Shown: positions 44,801 to 55,565 of the stretch, piece after piece
How the letters are laid out: every line of letters starts with the position of its first letter
Position numbering within the stretch: the stretch's first letter is position 1
DNA from: Clavaria fumosa
Lineage: Eukaryota; Basidiomycota; Agaricomycetes; Agaricales; Clavariaceae
Length of the DNA: 64,000 nucleotides
Assembly: GCA_951802425.1 (NCBI GenBank)
Contig: OX637796.1
Coordinates: forward strand, 2,480,001 to 2,544,000
Direction of reading: 5' to 3'
Translations under genes and position numbers: made by a program
Notes under the pieces: generated by a model
Told to the model about the DNA's origin: nothing
The model's input: the letters and a program-made list of their open reading frames with translations, nothing else
The model's database searches: none

Positions 44801-45602
44801 TTTTGAGGAATAAATGTCCGGTGCAGTGATCCGGAGTTTGGGAGTTTTGAGTTCCCGGGTTCAGATAATGCAACTTTCCTTTGTGTCCGGTAGTCCAGAA
44901 ATTGGCACTGTCTCTGACCCAATGAACCAACGGGTTCTGGTGGGTGAGTCAGTAATATCCTAGGACTGCGGAGGAGGTTGAGTCGATCGGAGTGACGAGG
45001 AGATCTTGGGAAATGATTCCTGAGGTCGGGGAGTAGGTCGGAGATGGGATCGGATTTTGACGGATGTAAAACAATCCATCGGGAGTTGCCGGGATTTGAT
45101 GGGGCAGAGTCAGAGAGGTCGGATTTGGTCAGATTGGTGTTTTCCGGACGCACAAGTGCGATGTCCGGGGTCAGTCAGAGTTTGGGGACTATGGAAACTG
45201 AACTACACAGAGATGGGCAGAGGTTATTGACAAAAGATCAGACAGGGTGGAAATGGCAAATGCGCTGAAGCAGAGCTCATAAGTCAAAAAATATCGACTT
45301 GAGAATTTTTTGGAATTTCGGAGTTTCTCGGAGGTCAGATCCATTGAAGGGGTTCGGGTTCCCTAACTCGCGATTATGCCTGGACTTGGTCTGGTGGACT
45401 TTGTAGTGGCATGGATTGCATCAGCGAGTTTTAGCAGGGCAGCGGAGTATTCTCGGCTGGTCAGGATAGTGATGTCGGGGATTGACGATTCACTCAGAGT
45501 TGTGGAAATGGGGTGTTGGCCTCTTGTTCACTAAGGAGTTGGAGGTCAACTGCGTCAGGTGAAGGAATTTTTCAGGACTAGAAAGCGGGAGTCCAGATAC
45601 AC
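41823..45602. other. Long non-coding interior of the LARD-like element
   Basis: About 3.8 kb without a convincing gene. It is dense in short words such as gttcgga, tccgg and cggag on one strand, giving a monotonous texture like that of the LTRs. At 44146-44395 the composition changes: a purine run (ctagggggga), an A-rich stretch and two copies of aggtcatgtga. This may be a small insertion or solo LTR. Confidence 0.55.
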
Positions 45603-46626
45603 TGTTACGTGCGTGCTCGGAGGGTCAGGGTGAAGTCCAGTCGGAGTTCGGAGTTCGGGTCCGGGGTGTCCGGGATGTCCGGGTGTGGACTTCGGGGTTC
45701 AGACGGGACTTTGGCGAATGTATTGAAACAACGCCCTTACTGAGTCCTGGGTGTCCCATATTTCGGAGTTGTGGGAGTTCGGGATCTCGGGTCCGGTGCT
45801 CGGGCAAGTCGTCCGGGTTGGACTTGAGATGAGGGATGGACAGGAGGGTGGAGATGGAGTTCAGATGGAGTTCAGGTTTGAACGAGTGACTAAGTAGAGG
45901 AGACGGAGGCCAGGAAGGAGGGATATGGAGTTCCGGAGTTCGGAGATGATTTCCGGAGGTCGGACGGATGGTGTGGGGTAGGAGACAGAGGACAAGGGTC
46001 GGATTAGACATGATACAAATTACAAGGTGGCAGGCGGAAAGGACGGAGGTGCGGAGATAGACAGAGGGACAGGAGTCGGGGAGTCGGACGGGAGTACGGA
46101 GGTGCGGAGATACGGAGGGACGGAGGGACGGAGGTGTGGGGGAGTTCGGGGGTATACAGGAGGAGTGTACGTGGGTATACGAGGGTGGTATCCAGACTGC
46201 AGAATACTCTACGAAGTAGGTAGGTATATATACTACGAGTCCGGGGCGTTTCCAGCAACCCGGAGTTTTGACGGTAGTTATGGAGAATGGCCCGGAGATA
46301 CATCGTGGGACTTACTACGGAACAACGGGATAGCGATGGGGATCAGTTTCCTGATCCCGGAGTTAGATACTGCTACCGTCAGGATGGTAACTACGCAGCC
46401 TAGCAACTGCACAGATTGTCCGGTTTCCACGCTCGGAGTTCGTTGCTGGTGGAGTAACCATGGACGTCGGTTCACGACTGTTGGGAAGTCGGATTTGGGA
46501 ATCGGAGATCGGGATCAGGAATCGGGAATCGGGATCGGGATCAGGACAGCCTCTTGGGGAACTATCCCCGGAGGTGGGTTTGGTGCCTGCCCCACATGTG
46601 GGGCAGGTACCCTCAGATGCTGAGGC
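45603..46626 (+). repeat. Right LTR of the LARD-like element, part 1 (before the Copia insertion)
   Basis: Begins TGTTACGTGC exactly like the left LTR and runs to the GAGGC target duplication (46622-46626), where the Copia element starts. Confidence 0.93.
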
Positions 46627-46936
46627 TCTCAGCAGCGCAACTCTGGAGTTCGTGCAAGAGCGGTAATGCGTGAATTGTTAGTACTATGTAGTGCGAAGTG
46701 TTACAAGATAATACGGACCTGGAGTTCGCGCGAGAGCGGTAACGCGTGAACTCCTGGTAAACTATTGCGGCAGTACTTAAGGCAAGATGAACACTACGAA
46801 GCAAGAGTCTAAAGGTTAAATGAATCAAAGTACAAAGAAGGGCCGGACAAGAGAAGAGCGGCGGGAGAACCACGGATCCGCGCGAGGCGCGGATCCGAGT
46901 GAGTCGGAACGAGGCATCTGGGTATGCTCTTCGTCA
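46627..46936 (-). repeat. Copia 3' LTR (310 bp)
   Basis: Read on the minus strand it starts TGACGAAGAG and ends GCTGAGA. On the coding strand it is preceded by a short purine-rich run (aagtgggag) that may be the polypurine tract. It differs from the other LTR at five positions. Confidence 0.94.
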
Positions 46937-46957
46937 CTCCCACTTGCCGAGCTCCCA

Positions 46958-49900
46958 CTACTCAAGTACACCGATAGCGACCCGGAACTTCTCGAACAGG
47001 TCGCGCGGCAGAGGCTTCGTCAAGATGTCCGCAATCATTTGCGTCGTCGGGCAATACTGGAAAGCGACCTCGGCGCTGGCGACGCGCTCTCGAACGAAGT
47101 GGTGGCGAATATCTATGTGTTTTGCACGCGAGTGGGCGACGGGATTCTTCACGAGTGCAATACATCCCTGATTGTCGGCGTGGATGACGGTCGCGGTAGA
47201 GGGAGTAAAGCCAAGATCAGTAAGTAGTGAGCACAGCCAAACCGCTTCCTTGGTCGCATTTGCAGAGGCCATATACTCGGCTTCGACAGTGGACAGGGCA
47301 ACCGTCGGCTGTTTCTTCGACGACCACAAGACTGTGCCGCCAGCGACGTCAAAGACGAAGCCGGCAATCGAGCGTCGGTCATCAGCGTCTTGGGCCCAAT
47401 CTGAATCTGTCCATCCAATGAGGTTAACGCCGTCGTTTTTACCTCCCAATACTAGACCAAGTTGAGCCGTGCCCTTAAGGTAGCAAAGAATTCTCTTCAG
47501 AGCGATGAGGTGTGGCCTTCCTGGATTTGCCCCGAACTGGGCACAGACGTTGGTCGCATACTGGATATCCGGTCGAGTGTGCGTCGCATACAGGACGCCG
47601 CCGAGGCACTCGAGGTAGCCAAAGCCCCGGGCGAACTCGTCGTAGGCGGCGTGGTCAGCATCAGAAGCAGGACAATCTGAAACGGACAATTTCTCCTTGA
47701 CAACAGCTGGCGTTGCGACAGGTGTGGAATTTTCCATGCCATACCATGTGAGAAGTGCCTGAATATATGCCATCTGGTCCAATCGGATCATGTGGGCCAT
47801 GCGGTCGCGACGGACCCGAATTCCTAGAATGTGTTTCAGCTCACCCAAGTCGGTAAGTTGAAAGACTTTTCCCAGCTCCGTCTTAAACCACTTCACATCA
47901 CGGACATCCGCCGCCGCGACCACCATATCGTCGACATACACCAGTACAAGTATCTTCACCTTCCTCTCCTCTCGTTTCACGTACAAACAGTCGTCTGCCG
48001 TCCCGCTGGCGAAGCCCAATCGTTTCATGGTCTCGCCTAGCTTTATTTTCCATTGTCTCCCAGCTTGCTTGAGGCCGTAGAGCGGTCTCCGCAAGCGCCA
48101 GACTCGCCGGTCCTTTTCATTTGTACGTGTTCCGTCTGGTGGATCCAGGTAGATTTCTTCGCTCAAGTCACCTCGCAGATACGCCCCGACGACATCGACC
48201 TGGTGGAGGGTCCAGTCCTCCCTCGCAGCCATAGACAGAAGGGCTCGGAGCGTCGACAGACGTGCGACGGATGCAAACGTCGCCTCGAAGTCTTGACCTG
48301 GAACCTGTGAGAATCCCTTCGCTACTATCCTAGCCTTGTATCTGACCACCTTTCCGTCGCCGTCCCTCTTCATTTGAAAGACTATGCGGCTTCTGACTGC
48401 TTTGCGGCCGTCTGGAACCTTGGATACCCACTCAAAGGTCCCTGAAGAACGAAGCTGTTCGAGCTCGGCCTCGATTGCCTTCTCCCACTCTTTAGCCTGA
48501 CCAGTCTTCATCGCCTCTTTGTAAGTGCGAGGATCGCCGTCCGTGACGACGAACGCTTGATGAACGCCCTCCCTAACAGCTTCTTCATATTCCTCCGTGG
48601 TCGCTTCTTCCCCAAAACGAACCGGTGGACGACGTTGGCGTCTGGACGGCTCTCGACGAGGTGCTGCATCTTCCTTGGGTCCAGTAGGTGTAACCACATC
48701 CTCCACAACATCATCTGATCCTTCTCCTTCAGCAGTAGAGAGGGGGTCGCTAGTCGTACCCGCATCGTGGCGCTTTGTTGCCTCCGGAACGTCACTCGGC
48801 GGTCGTGGGTCGATCCCTTTGATAATGGCTAAGTCTGTTGGGGGGAGATCTTCAACAAAACGGACGTCGCATGAGGTGATTAGTGTTTTAGTTTCCAAAT
48901 CCTCTAAACGATACCCTTTCGTCTCATCTGCCCACCATCCTAGTAGTCTACACTTCACAGACGTGGCTTCGAGCTTCCCACCGCATACCTTCTTCGGAAT
49001 GTTGGCATATGCGACGGAGCCGAAGATCCGAAGGTGAGATATGTCAGGTTTTCGCCCGTTCCATGCCTCATACGGTACCATCCCAGGCAGAGCAGACGCC
49101 GGCGAGAGGTTTCTGATATGTGCCGCGTACGCCAGGGCCTCACCCCAGTAATGTAGATCCATACCTGATGAATGCAACATACATCTTACCATCTCGAAGT
49201 ACGTCGCTATCGTTCGCTCGGCGATTCCATTTTGCTCAGGTCCATAGGGAACAGTCGTCTTGTGTATTATTCCGTTCTTTTTGCAGAGTTCCTCTACTTT
49301 GTCGTTGACGAGTTCGGTTCCATTGTCGGTATGTAGTTTCTTTAGTTTTCGTCTGGACTGTCTTTCTAACATTGCTATTACCTCCTTCAGCGCGGCTGGG
49401 GCCTCGTCCTTGCTCTTCAATAGGCGGACAATCCCGTATCGCGAGCTCACCTCGACGGTGATGAGGGCATATCGCATGCCGGACCATGTCTCAACCTTCA
49501 TCGGTCCAGTGAGGTCGGCAGCAACAAGGTCCATCCGTTCGTATCGTGTCTGACTTATCTTCGGCAGTGGCAATCAGTGGGACTTACCGATCGCACACCC
49601 CTCGCACACTCGGTCATGGTCGCTAGATGAAATGGTAAGTCCGTGTACCATCCCCCTTCGTGAAAGCTCGCGAATCCCTTCCAGATGTAGGTGCCCCATC
49701 CGCCGGTGCCACGTTCGCATACTCACACCTGAGGAGGTCGCGAAGGCGGCTTCGGTGGCCGTCTTGGCCTTCGCGTGCATGCAGTCCACTCGGTACAGTC
49801 CGTCTCTCAGCTGTCCATGCATCAACTCATCCTTTCCCAGCATCACAACCAACCCAGTCTCTGTGCTTCGGTACTGTGCCCCTTCTCATTGGAGCGCACC

Positions 49901-51088
49901 TAAGCTGACCAAATTCATAGCCAACTTCGGAGCGTGCATAACCTTGTGTAGGGTGACTGTCCTGTGTCCTTCGGGGAGCTTGACTCTTAGGCGGACGCTG
50001 CCTATGCCCTCGACAGGTACGTCTCTCGCATCCCCGACCGATATTGTTTGGTTTGACGCAGTAGAGTAGGACATGAAGTATGACCTGTCGCAGAACATGT
50101 GGCCGGTCGCTCCGCAATCGAGTATGACGCCAGCCACAGCCTGCGATCCAGCAGCCAGGTAGACTCGGCCCACCTCGCGATCGCCAAGGTCTTGACTCCC
50201 ACTGACGGCCATGTTAGCCAATCCGCCAGGTGCGTCATGTTTCTTTTCATCAGCCTCTCGTCGTGGGCACTCATTCGCCCAATGTCCCTTGCCTTTGCAG
50301 TAACGGCATTCGTCCTCTGGTTGGGGGCCACGTCCTCCGGATGCTCCCTGGCCCCTCCCTCGTCCTCGCTGGTTGCCGCCACGGCCTCGTCCTCGACCGC
50401 GGGTGCCGGTTGCCTGGAAGGCCGTCTGGCTCCCGGCCTTCTCCTGGGCGCGTCTGTTTGCTTCGGCCTGTAGCCTCGTGCTAACGATGTCGGGGGTAAG
50501 TCTATCACTGTGAATCAGCTGCACTGTGATTAACTCCCAAGACAGTGTCTCTGGTAGGGACAAGATCATCGCCTGCGACATCTGGGAGTCATCCACGGTC
50601 CCTCCAGATTGGACAATCCGTTGTCGTAGGTTCAGTAGCGTAGCGATATGATCTTCCATAGACGTTCCGTCGACGTATTTCTTCGTGTATAGCTCTTTCA
50701 AGTAGTAGTAGGCATTCGTAGATTGTTTATTGGTTTGGTGGATCGTCTTCCAAGTGTCCCACATCTCGACTGCGGTCTTGCAGTCCGAGACGTGCGGCCA
50801 CTGTGACTCGTCGGTCGATCCGTACATCAGGCCTTGCGCGGCTTCATCTTTAGCCTCCCATTCGTCTATGAGGGCTTCGACTCGTGCGATCTCTTCTGCG
50901 CTTGGGGCCGGTCCTCTGGGGGCAGCAACTGGGCTATTCGGGTGGGTTTCTTTTCCTTTCACTAATGCCCACAGGTATTTTGACTGTAATGCGGAGCGCA
51001 TGTGAATGGCCCAAGTAGCGTAGTTCTGTCCGTTCAACTTTGTAAACCGGAGGGAGTCCATCTCTGTCAGGCCCTGCGCGGGTCTCAT
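46958..51088 (-). pseudogene. Copia Gag-Pol polyprotein, interrupted by two TGA codons
   Basis: A single 1,377-codon frame. Gag: KLNGQNYATWAIHMRSAL and a CCHC knuckle C-x2-C-x4-H-x4-C (CRYCKGKGHWANEC). Protease: ILDCGATGHM. A TGA at 49886-49888 falls just after VSLGALQ. Pre-integrase zinc site: H-x4-H (HRRMGH) and CEGC. A second TGA at 49574-49576 follows AIGKSH. Integrase core: VAADLTGP, HTDNGTE, EQNGIAE. Reverse transcriptase: GLKQAGRQWKIKL and YVDDMVVAA. RNase H: GWTDSDWAQD and VALSTVEAEYMA. It ends AIGVLE. Both stops could come from CGA by a C-to-T change. The rest is open over 871 codons, so the element was active recently but is not autonomous as it stands, unless the stops are read through. 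Confidence 0.93.
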
Positions 51089-51092
51089 AATC
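51080..51092 (-). promoter_or_regulatory. Copia primer-binding site (half-tRNA initiator Met type)
   Basis: Directly after the 5' LTR on the minus strand is gattatgagaccc, close to the complement of the initiator-tRNA anticodon arm (gggttatgagccc). The ATG of gag lies within it. Confidence 0.6.
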
Positions 51093-51402
51093 TCTCAGCA
51101 GCGCAACTCTGGAGTTCGCGCAAGAGCGGTAACGCGTGAATTGTTAGTACTATGTAGTGCGAAGTGTTACAAGATAATATGGACCTGGAGTTCGCGCGAG
51201 AGCGGTAACGCGTGAACTCCTGGTAAACTATCGCGGCAGTACTTAAGGCAAGACGAACACTACGAAGCAAGAGTCTAAAGGTTAAATGAATCAAAGTACA
51301 AAGAAGGGCCGGACAAGAGAAGAGCGGCGGGAGAACCACGGATCCGCGCGAGGCGCGGATCCGAGTGAGTCGGAACGAGGCATCTGGGTATGCTCTTCGT
51401 CA
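51093..51402 (-). repeat. Copia 5' LTR (310 bp)
   Basis: Aligns without gaps to 46627-46936. The five differences are all C/T at CpG dinucleotides. Confidence 0.94.
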
Positions 51403-51548
51403 GAGGCACCAGAGCGGGAGTTCGGAGGTCCGGGTCCGGAGGTCAGATCCGGAGATCGGAGGTTGGCGGTCGGGGCGGGAGATGGAAAGTCCGGGACCGG
51501 AGATCATGTTTCCGGTCCGGACCGGAAGGGAGCGGCACGGACGTGACA
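51403..51548 (+). repeat. Right LTR of the LARD-like element, part 2
   Basis: Begins with the second GAGGC copy and continues the outer LTR from caccagagcgggagttc to its ACGTGACA end. The outer target duplication GGACC follows. Confidence 0.92.
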
Positions 51549-51553
51549 GGACC

Positions 51554-51796
51554 AATGCAGATGCTCTAGCCCACCAGTCTTATTGTTTGAAACAATGTAT
51601 GCTAAGTTCCCAGTTCTGTCTATGTGAAGGGCATTGGAAGGGGGACCACATACGTCGCAGAAAGGATGAGGTGCAAAAGTTGGACAACGATTGTGAAGCC
51701 ACACAGATTGGCGATGGTCAACTCCGTGTGTCTGCTTCTATCTCTTCACTGAAGTTCATCATTTTCCCTAGGTTGCAATCCACACACTCCCTGTGA
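51554..51796 (+). pseudogene. Right part of the interrupted reading frame
   Basis: Continues in phase from 39316: 80 codons from NADALAHQSYCLKQCML to TGA at 51794-51796. It contains several Cys and a basic stretch (HIRRRKDEVQK). The product is not recognised. With the element and one GGACC removed, the frame is open for about 124 codons. Confidence 0.5.
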
Positions 51797-52028
51797 ATTC
51801 GCAGAGTTTGCCCCAAATCAACGGTAAACTCTCATCCGAGCCGCCTATCTCAAGTGCCGTTGTCCAAGAAAGGCACGTGAAAGGGTACAAGGACCTTAGA
51901 AGGGAAAGCAGAGGCGAAAACCATCATATAGCGCTGTTCTCATTCCCTCTAAATGACCAAGTACAAGCACGTGCATGACAGCCAACTGGCTGGTAAATAC
52001 TTGTGACGCCGAACATCGGGAAGAAATC

Positions 52029-53080
52029 CTACACGACTTTAATAACTGGTTCTGTGAATGATGGCGTCGGCAAAGTAGATTCGCTTGCTAGACCATTCAC
52101 CGAGCCACTACTGCCCGCTAGCTGCCAAGCAGGTATCGAAGGCCGACCTGGCAACGTTGGTGCTGGAGTCGATAAGGCGCTTGAATGGCTTGGACCGAGA
52201 GTGAGAAGTAGTGACTTCAGCGACTTCAGTTCCTGTTGGAGCTCTATCAGAGATTGGTTATGGCTATCCTTTGTATTCTCCATCATCTGAGCACAATCAG
52301 GTTAATCAGGACAAGCATTGAACGAAGAAGTCCAACCTTCGGTAGCATGTCTCGGATACTGTCCACCTCATCTCTCATTCCTTGCATTTTTTCCTGATTT
52401 CTGAGTTCTCCTTCGCGCAGTTCTGCGACAGCCGCTTCAACGTCCTCGATTGCTTTGTCGACTTTACTCTTTTGCTCCTCCACAGCGGCTCGTACAGCAG
52501 CCGTTTCACCTTGTATTTCCTTTAACAAGACCTCCGCCGCATCGAATTGTGCAGTAAGAGTGTCGAGATCTGCCTCATATGCAGTGGAGGTGGGCGGCTG
52601 GAGATGGGGGAGAAGATATTTCTGACCAATGGTGTAAGCTGGGGTTAGCTGTCGTAGGGAAGAACTCACGCGGAACAAAGATACTGCGCCATATGCCACG
52701 CTTCCAGATATCACAAATGTGATCTAAAGGTTACGTCAAGTCTGCTCTTCTTCGTAAGAACGGGGACATACGAAGTAATCCCGCCAATCCCACTGCCCAG
52801 TTTTGAAAGGCGAGCCATAAGGTGACACGTACGACTTGGGATAAAACGGTGTTGTATTGCTCGAGGCTTGTTTCAAGGCAACTTCGATCTCTTGTGCTGT
52901 TAAACCTTTCGCCTCCAAGAATTGGATGCGTTGGGTCAGCGGTGAGGTCTGCGCCTGCGAATGTATCGTTGTCAGTGGAATCATCGGATCGACTGGGTAA
53001 GCACAAGGTCTGCAAACATTTGGGTCTGACAGGAATGCGACTGCGCTGCGAACCAGCTCTGGTCTTTCTGGCGCGGACAT
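52029..53080 (-). CDS. PEX14: Peroxin-14, peroxisomal docking complex subunit
   Basis: Peroxisomal membrane protein that docks the import receptor Pex5. Start MSAPERPELVRSAVAFLSDP opens the conserved Pex14 N-terminal domain. After an intron (about 52956-53005) it continues AQTSPLTQRIQFLEAKGLTA and EIEVALKQAS. The linker TTPFYPKSYVSPYG leads to W-rich GQWDWRDYF and the single membrane span ITFVISGSVAYGAVSLF. A coiled coil follows (DTLTAQFDAAEVLLKEIQGE, EEQKSKVDKAIEDVEAAVAE), then a Ser/Pro/Thr-rich tail ending EPVIKVV, TAG at 52029-52031. All family elements are present and open. It is divergent from TUF1. Confidence 0.93.
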
Positions 53081-53221
53081 TAAGATGTCAGGAGGCGGCC
53101 GCTGCTTCCGGCGCGCCTCTTCCCCACGCCACCACGGGCACATTACAGTAATTTTCAGCCAACAAACACTCTGAAGACGCGCCAGTGAAACATCGCGCAA
53201 TTATCTTACTCAGAGACCAGC
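53081..53221. promoter_or_regulatory. Shared divergent promoter PEX14 / TUF1 (141 bp)
   Basis: Only 141 bp separates the two start codons on opposite strands. No clear TATA box was seen. Contains cattacag and a gccaccacggg stretch. Confidence 0.5.
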
Positions 53222-55311
53222 ATGTGGCAACTCATACGTCGTCCCATCATTGACTGTTTTCAAGGTCAGCGTGCAGTTGCCTTTATGACTTTCGAAGCTC
53301 ATAATTCCCAAGGTTTGCGGTCTCATTCAATACTTGCATGCAAACGGAATCCTTTACGGATTTCCCACGCACCCTCTAGAGACAATGTTGTGCTTAGGTG
53401 GAGTGTGTATCCGTTTCATGAGTCAAAAGAGCTCCATGTGAACTTGCCAGTCAGTCGCGCGCAGGGAATATGCCGAAGCTGCTCAAAAATTTTCACGAGC
53501 AAAACCTCATCTAAACATAGGGACTATAGGTGCGTCGTGAAGATTTCGTCCACCCTAACTCGTCCTCTTAATTTTTCGCTAGGTCACGTTGACCATGGCA
53601 AGACAACGCTAACCGCCGCTATTACCAAAGTTTTGGCTGCTAGGGGAAGTGCCAAATTTACGGACTACAGCCAAATAGATAGGGCGCCCGAAGAAAAAGC
53701 TCGTGGCATCACCATCAACTCTTCGCATGTTGAGTACGAAACCACCGCACGTCATTACGGCCATATCGACTGCCCAGGACACGCAGATTGTACGTTCAAA
53801 TTTTCAGTTGGTGGTACTGAATGCTTGAAAAATCGTCGCAGATATCAAAAACATGATCACAGGAGCCGCGCAGATGGACGGAGCTATCATCGTCGTCTCT
53901 GCAACTGACGGTCAGATGCCTCAGACTCGCGAGCATCTGCTTCTGGCTCGCCAGGTCGGGATTAAAAAGCTCGTGGTGTTCATCAACAAGGTGGATCAGA
54001 TCTCCGACCCAGAGATGTTAGAGCTAGTGGAAATGGAAATGCGTGAACTCCTTGCGAAATATAATTTCGATGGAGATAAAACGCCCATCATCATGGGTTC
54101 TGCCCTCGCCGCCCTAGAAGGTAAGGACGAGGAAATAGGTTCAAAAAAGGTCGCAGATTTGGTGCAAGCCTGCGACGACTGGCTTGAACTCCCGCCTCGT
54201 ACGTTTCCATTCACTTGTGGAAAACTAGACACCCAACGTTTTTTTGCAGGCGACCTTGACAAACCTCTTCTTATGCCTATTGAGGGTAATTTTTTCAATC
54301 GTTTCCACGGCTCGAAAGTGTAACGTGAAACATCATAGGCGTTTTCTCTATATCTGGGCGTGGAACAGTAGCAACTGGTCCTGTGAGCCTATTCAAGCAT
54401 GATGTACCGAGGGTACCACTCATTCACCTCGAAAGGTCGAACGCGGTGTCGCTCTGAAGGGTGATGAGGTCGAAATTATTGGGCTTGGCGATTCATATAA
54501 GACGACTCTAACTGGCATTGGTCTGTATATCTATTTTGGTGGCACCTTCTTTGCTTACAATACGTCAGAGATGTTTCATAAGGAGCTTGACCGAGTGAGA
54601 AGCAAGACAAGTGTTCTGAAGTTCACTTCTTGACACTTGATCTAGGGCGAGGCCGGTGACAATATGGGCGTCTTGCTTCGTGGTGTCAAACGCGAGCAGA
54701 TCAAACGCGGTCAAGTGATAGTGGCTCCTGGCTCTGTGAAGGCTGTCAAAAAGTTCAAAGCACAACTCTATGTAAGCGCTATTTTTTGCGACTCCCGAAT
54801 ACGCAGTTCACGCGTGGGCTAGATCCTAACCAAGGACGAAGGTTTGGGTGTCCAAGAAGCCTAGCACTCTGAAGACCGCTAACGTCCACATTGCAGGCGG
54901 TCGCTATACTCCATTCATGAGTAATTACAGACCTCAACTATTTATTCGAACGGCGGACGTCACTGTCGCCCTTACATTTCCTGAAGGGACACCGGATGCT
55001 GAGGAGAAAATGGCAAGTTTTAATTGCTTTTCAAAGCAGTCGACATTCATATCGACGCAGGTGATGCCCGGCGACAACATCGAGATGGTTTGTGAGCTTG
55101 TTCACGATGTTGCAGCAGAAGAGGGTTCCAGGTCGATATCATACCATTCTGTCTTTCTATTGCTGGACCCAACTTACTCTGAGTTCAGGTTCACACTTCG
55201 CGAAGGTGGCAAGACAGGTGAGATTCACCGGCAATGCACTCCGCTTGAGAGCTCAATGTGTTCATGATAGTCGGTACTGGAATCGTAACTAAAATCCTAG
55301 CGTACGCATAA
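53222..55311 (+). CDS. TUF1: Mitochondrial translation elongation factor Tu
   Basis: GTPase delivering aminoacyl-tRNA to mitochondrial ribosomes. N-terminal exons encode a basic presequence and then, by splicing at 53529/53582, [19 protein letters not shown] (P-loop). The other GTPase motifs are [39 protein letters not shown] and GSALAALEG. Domain 2 and 3 blocks are [49 protein letters not shown] and [13 protein letters not shown]. The end is [12 protein letters not shown] with TAA at 55309-55311. One intron (about 55013-55061) has a GC donor (gcaagt). The usual ATGRVERG reads ATG-P-VERG at the exon junction near 54383. All exons are open and about ten introns are needed. The first exon is the least certain. 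Confidence 0.93.
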
Positions 55312-55565
55312 CAATTTTGTGCACGCGGCGGCACAAGGTCGAGCCTGAAACGGTGGATCACCTTTACATAGTTTTCGGTGCTAAATTATACCACCCTCCA
55401 CTCAGTTCGAGTGCAGACCTGTGAAATCACGCAAACAATGGTACCATACAATACTTTCCCTTTTTCGCGCGGAACGCGGACTGCCGAAAACCCTACCCAA
55501 AATTCAGCTGCAAGGGACCCAGCCACCACATACGCGTTTTGTTGCCATATTTCATCTACAGAAAA

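Larger units (their letters stand above)
46627..51402 (-). mobile_element. Copia-superfamily LTR retrotransposon, nested
   Basis: 4,776 bp on the minus strand, with 310-bp LTRs and a 5-bp duplication GAGGC (46622-46626 and 51403-51407) present only once in the undisrupted left LTR of the outer element. Gag-Pol is in one frame with the order protease, integrase, reverse transcriptase, RNase H, which defines Copia. Two in-frame TGA codons are the only breaks seen. Confidence 0.96.
39317..51548 (+). mobile_element. Large LTR retroelement lacking pol (LARD-like), host of a nested Copia
   Basis: Bounded by TG...CA LTRs and a 5-bp duplication GGACC (39312-39316 and 51549-51553). The internal region (40475-45602, about 5.1 kb) has no reverse transcriptase, integrase or protease and only one convincing gene, a coiled-coil Zn2Cys6 protein. 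The right LTR is split by a 4,776-bp Copia insertion. It must depend on an autonomous partner for mobility. Confidence 0.88.

Noticed and set aside
41823..45602. Search for reverse transcriptase or integrase in the outer LTR element
   Set aside because: No YxDD, HTDNG or DTG-type motif was seen in any frame; the only pol domains in the region belong to the nested Copia.
46820..47230. Plus-strand frame across the Copia LTR and RNase H region
   Set aside because: Opposite strand of the Copia polyprotein; no motif.
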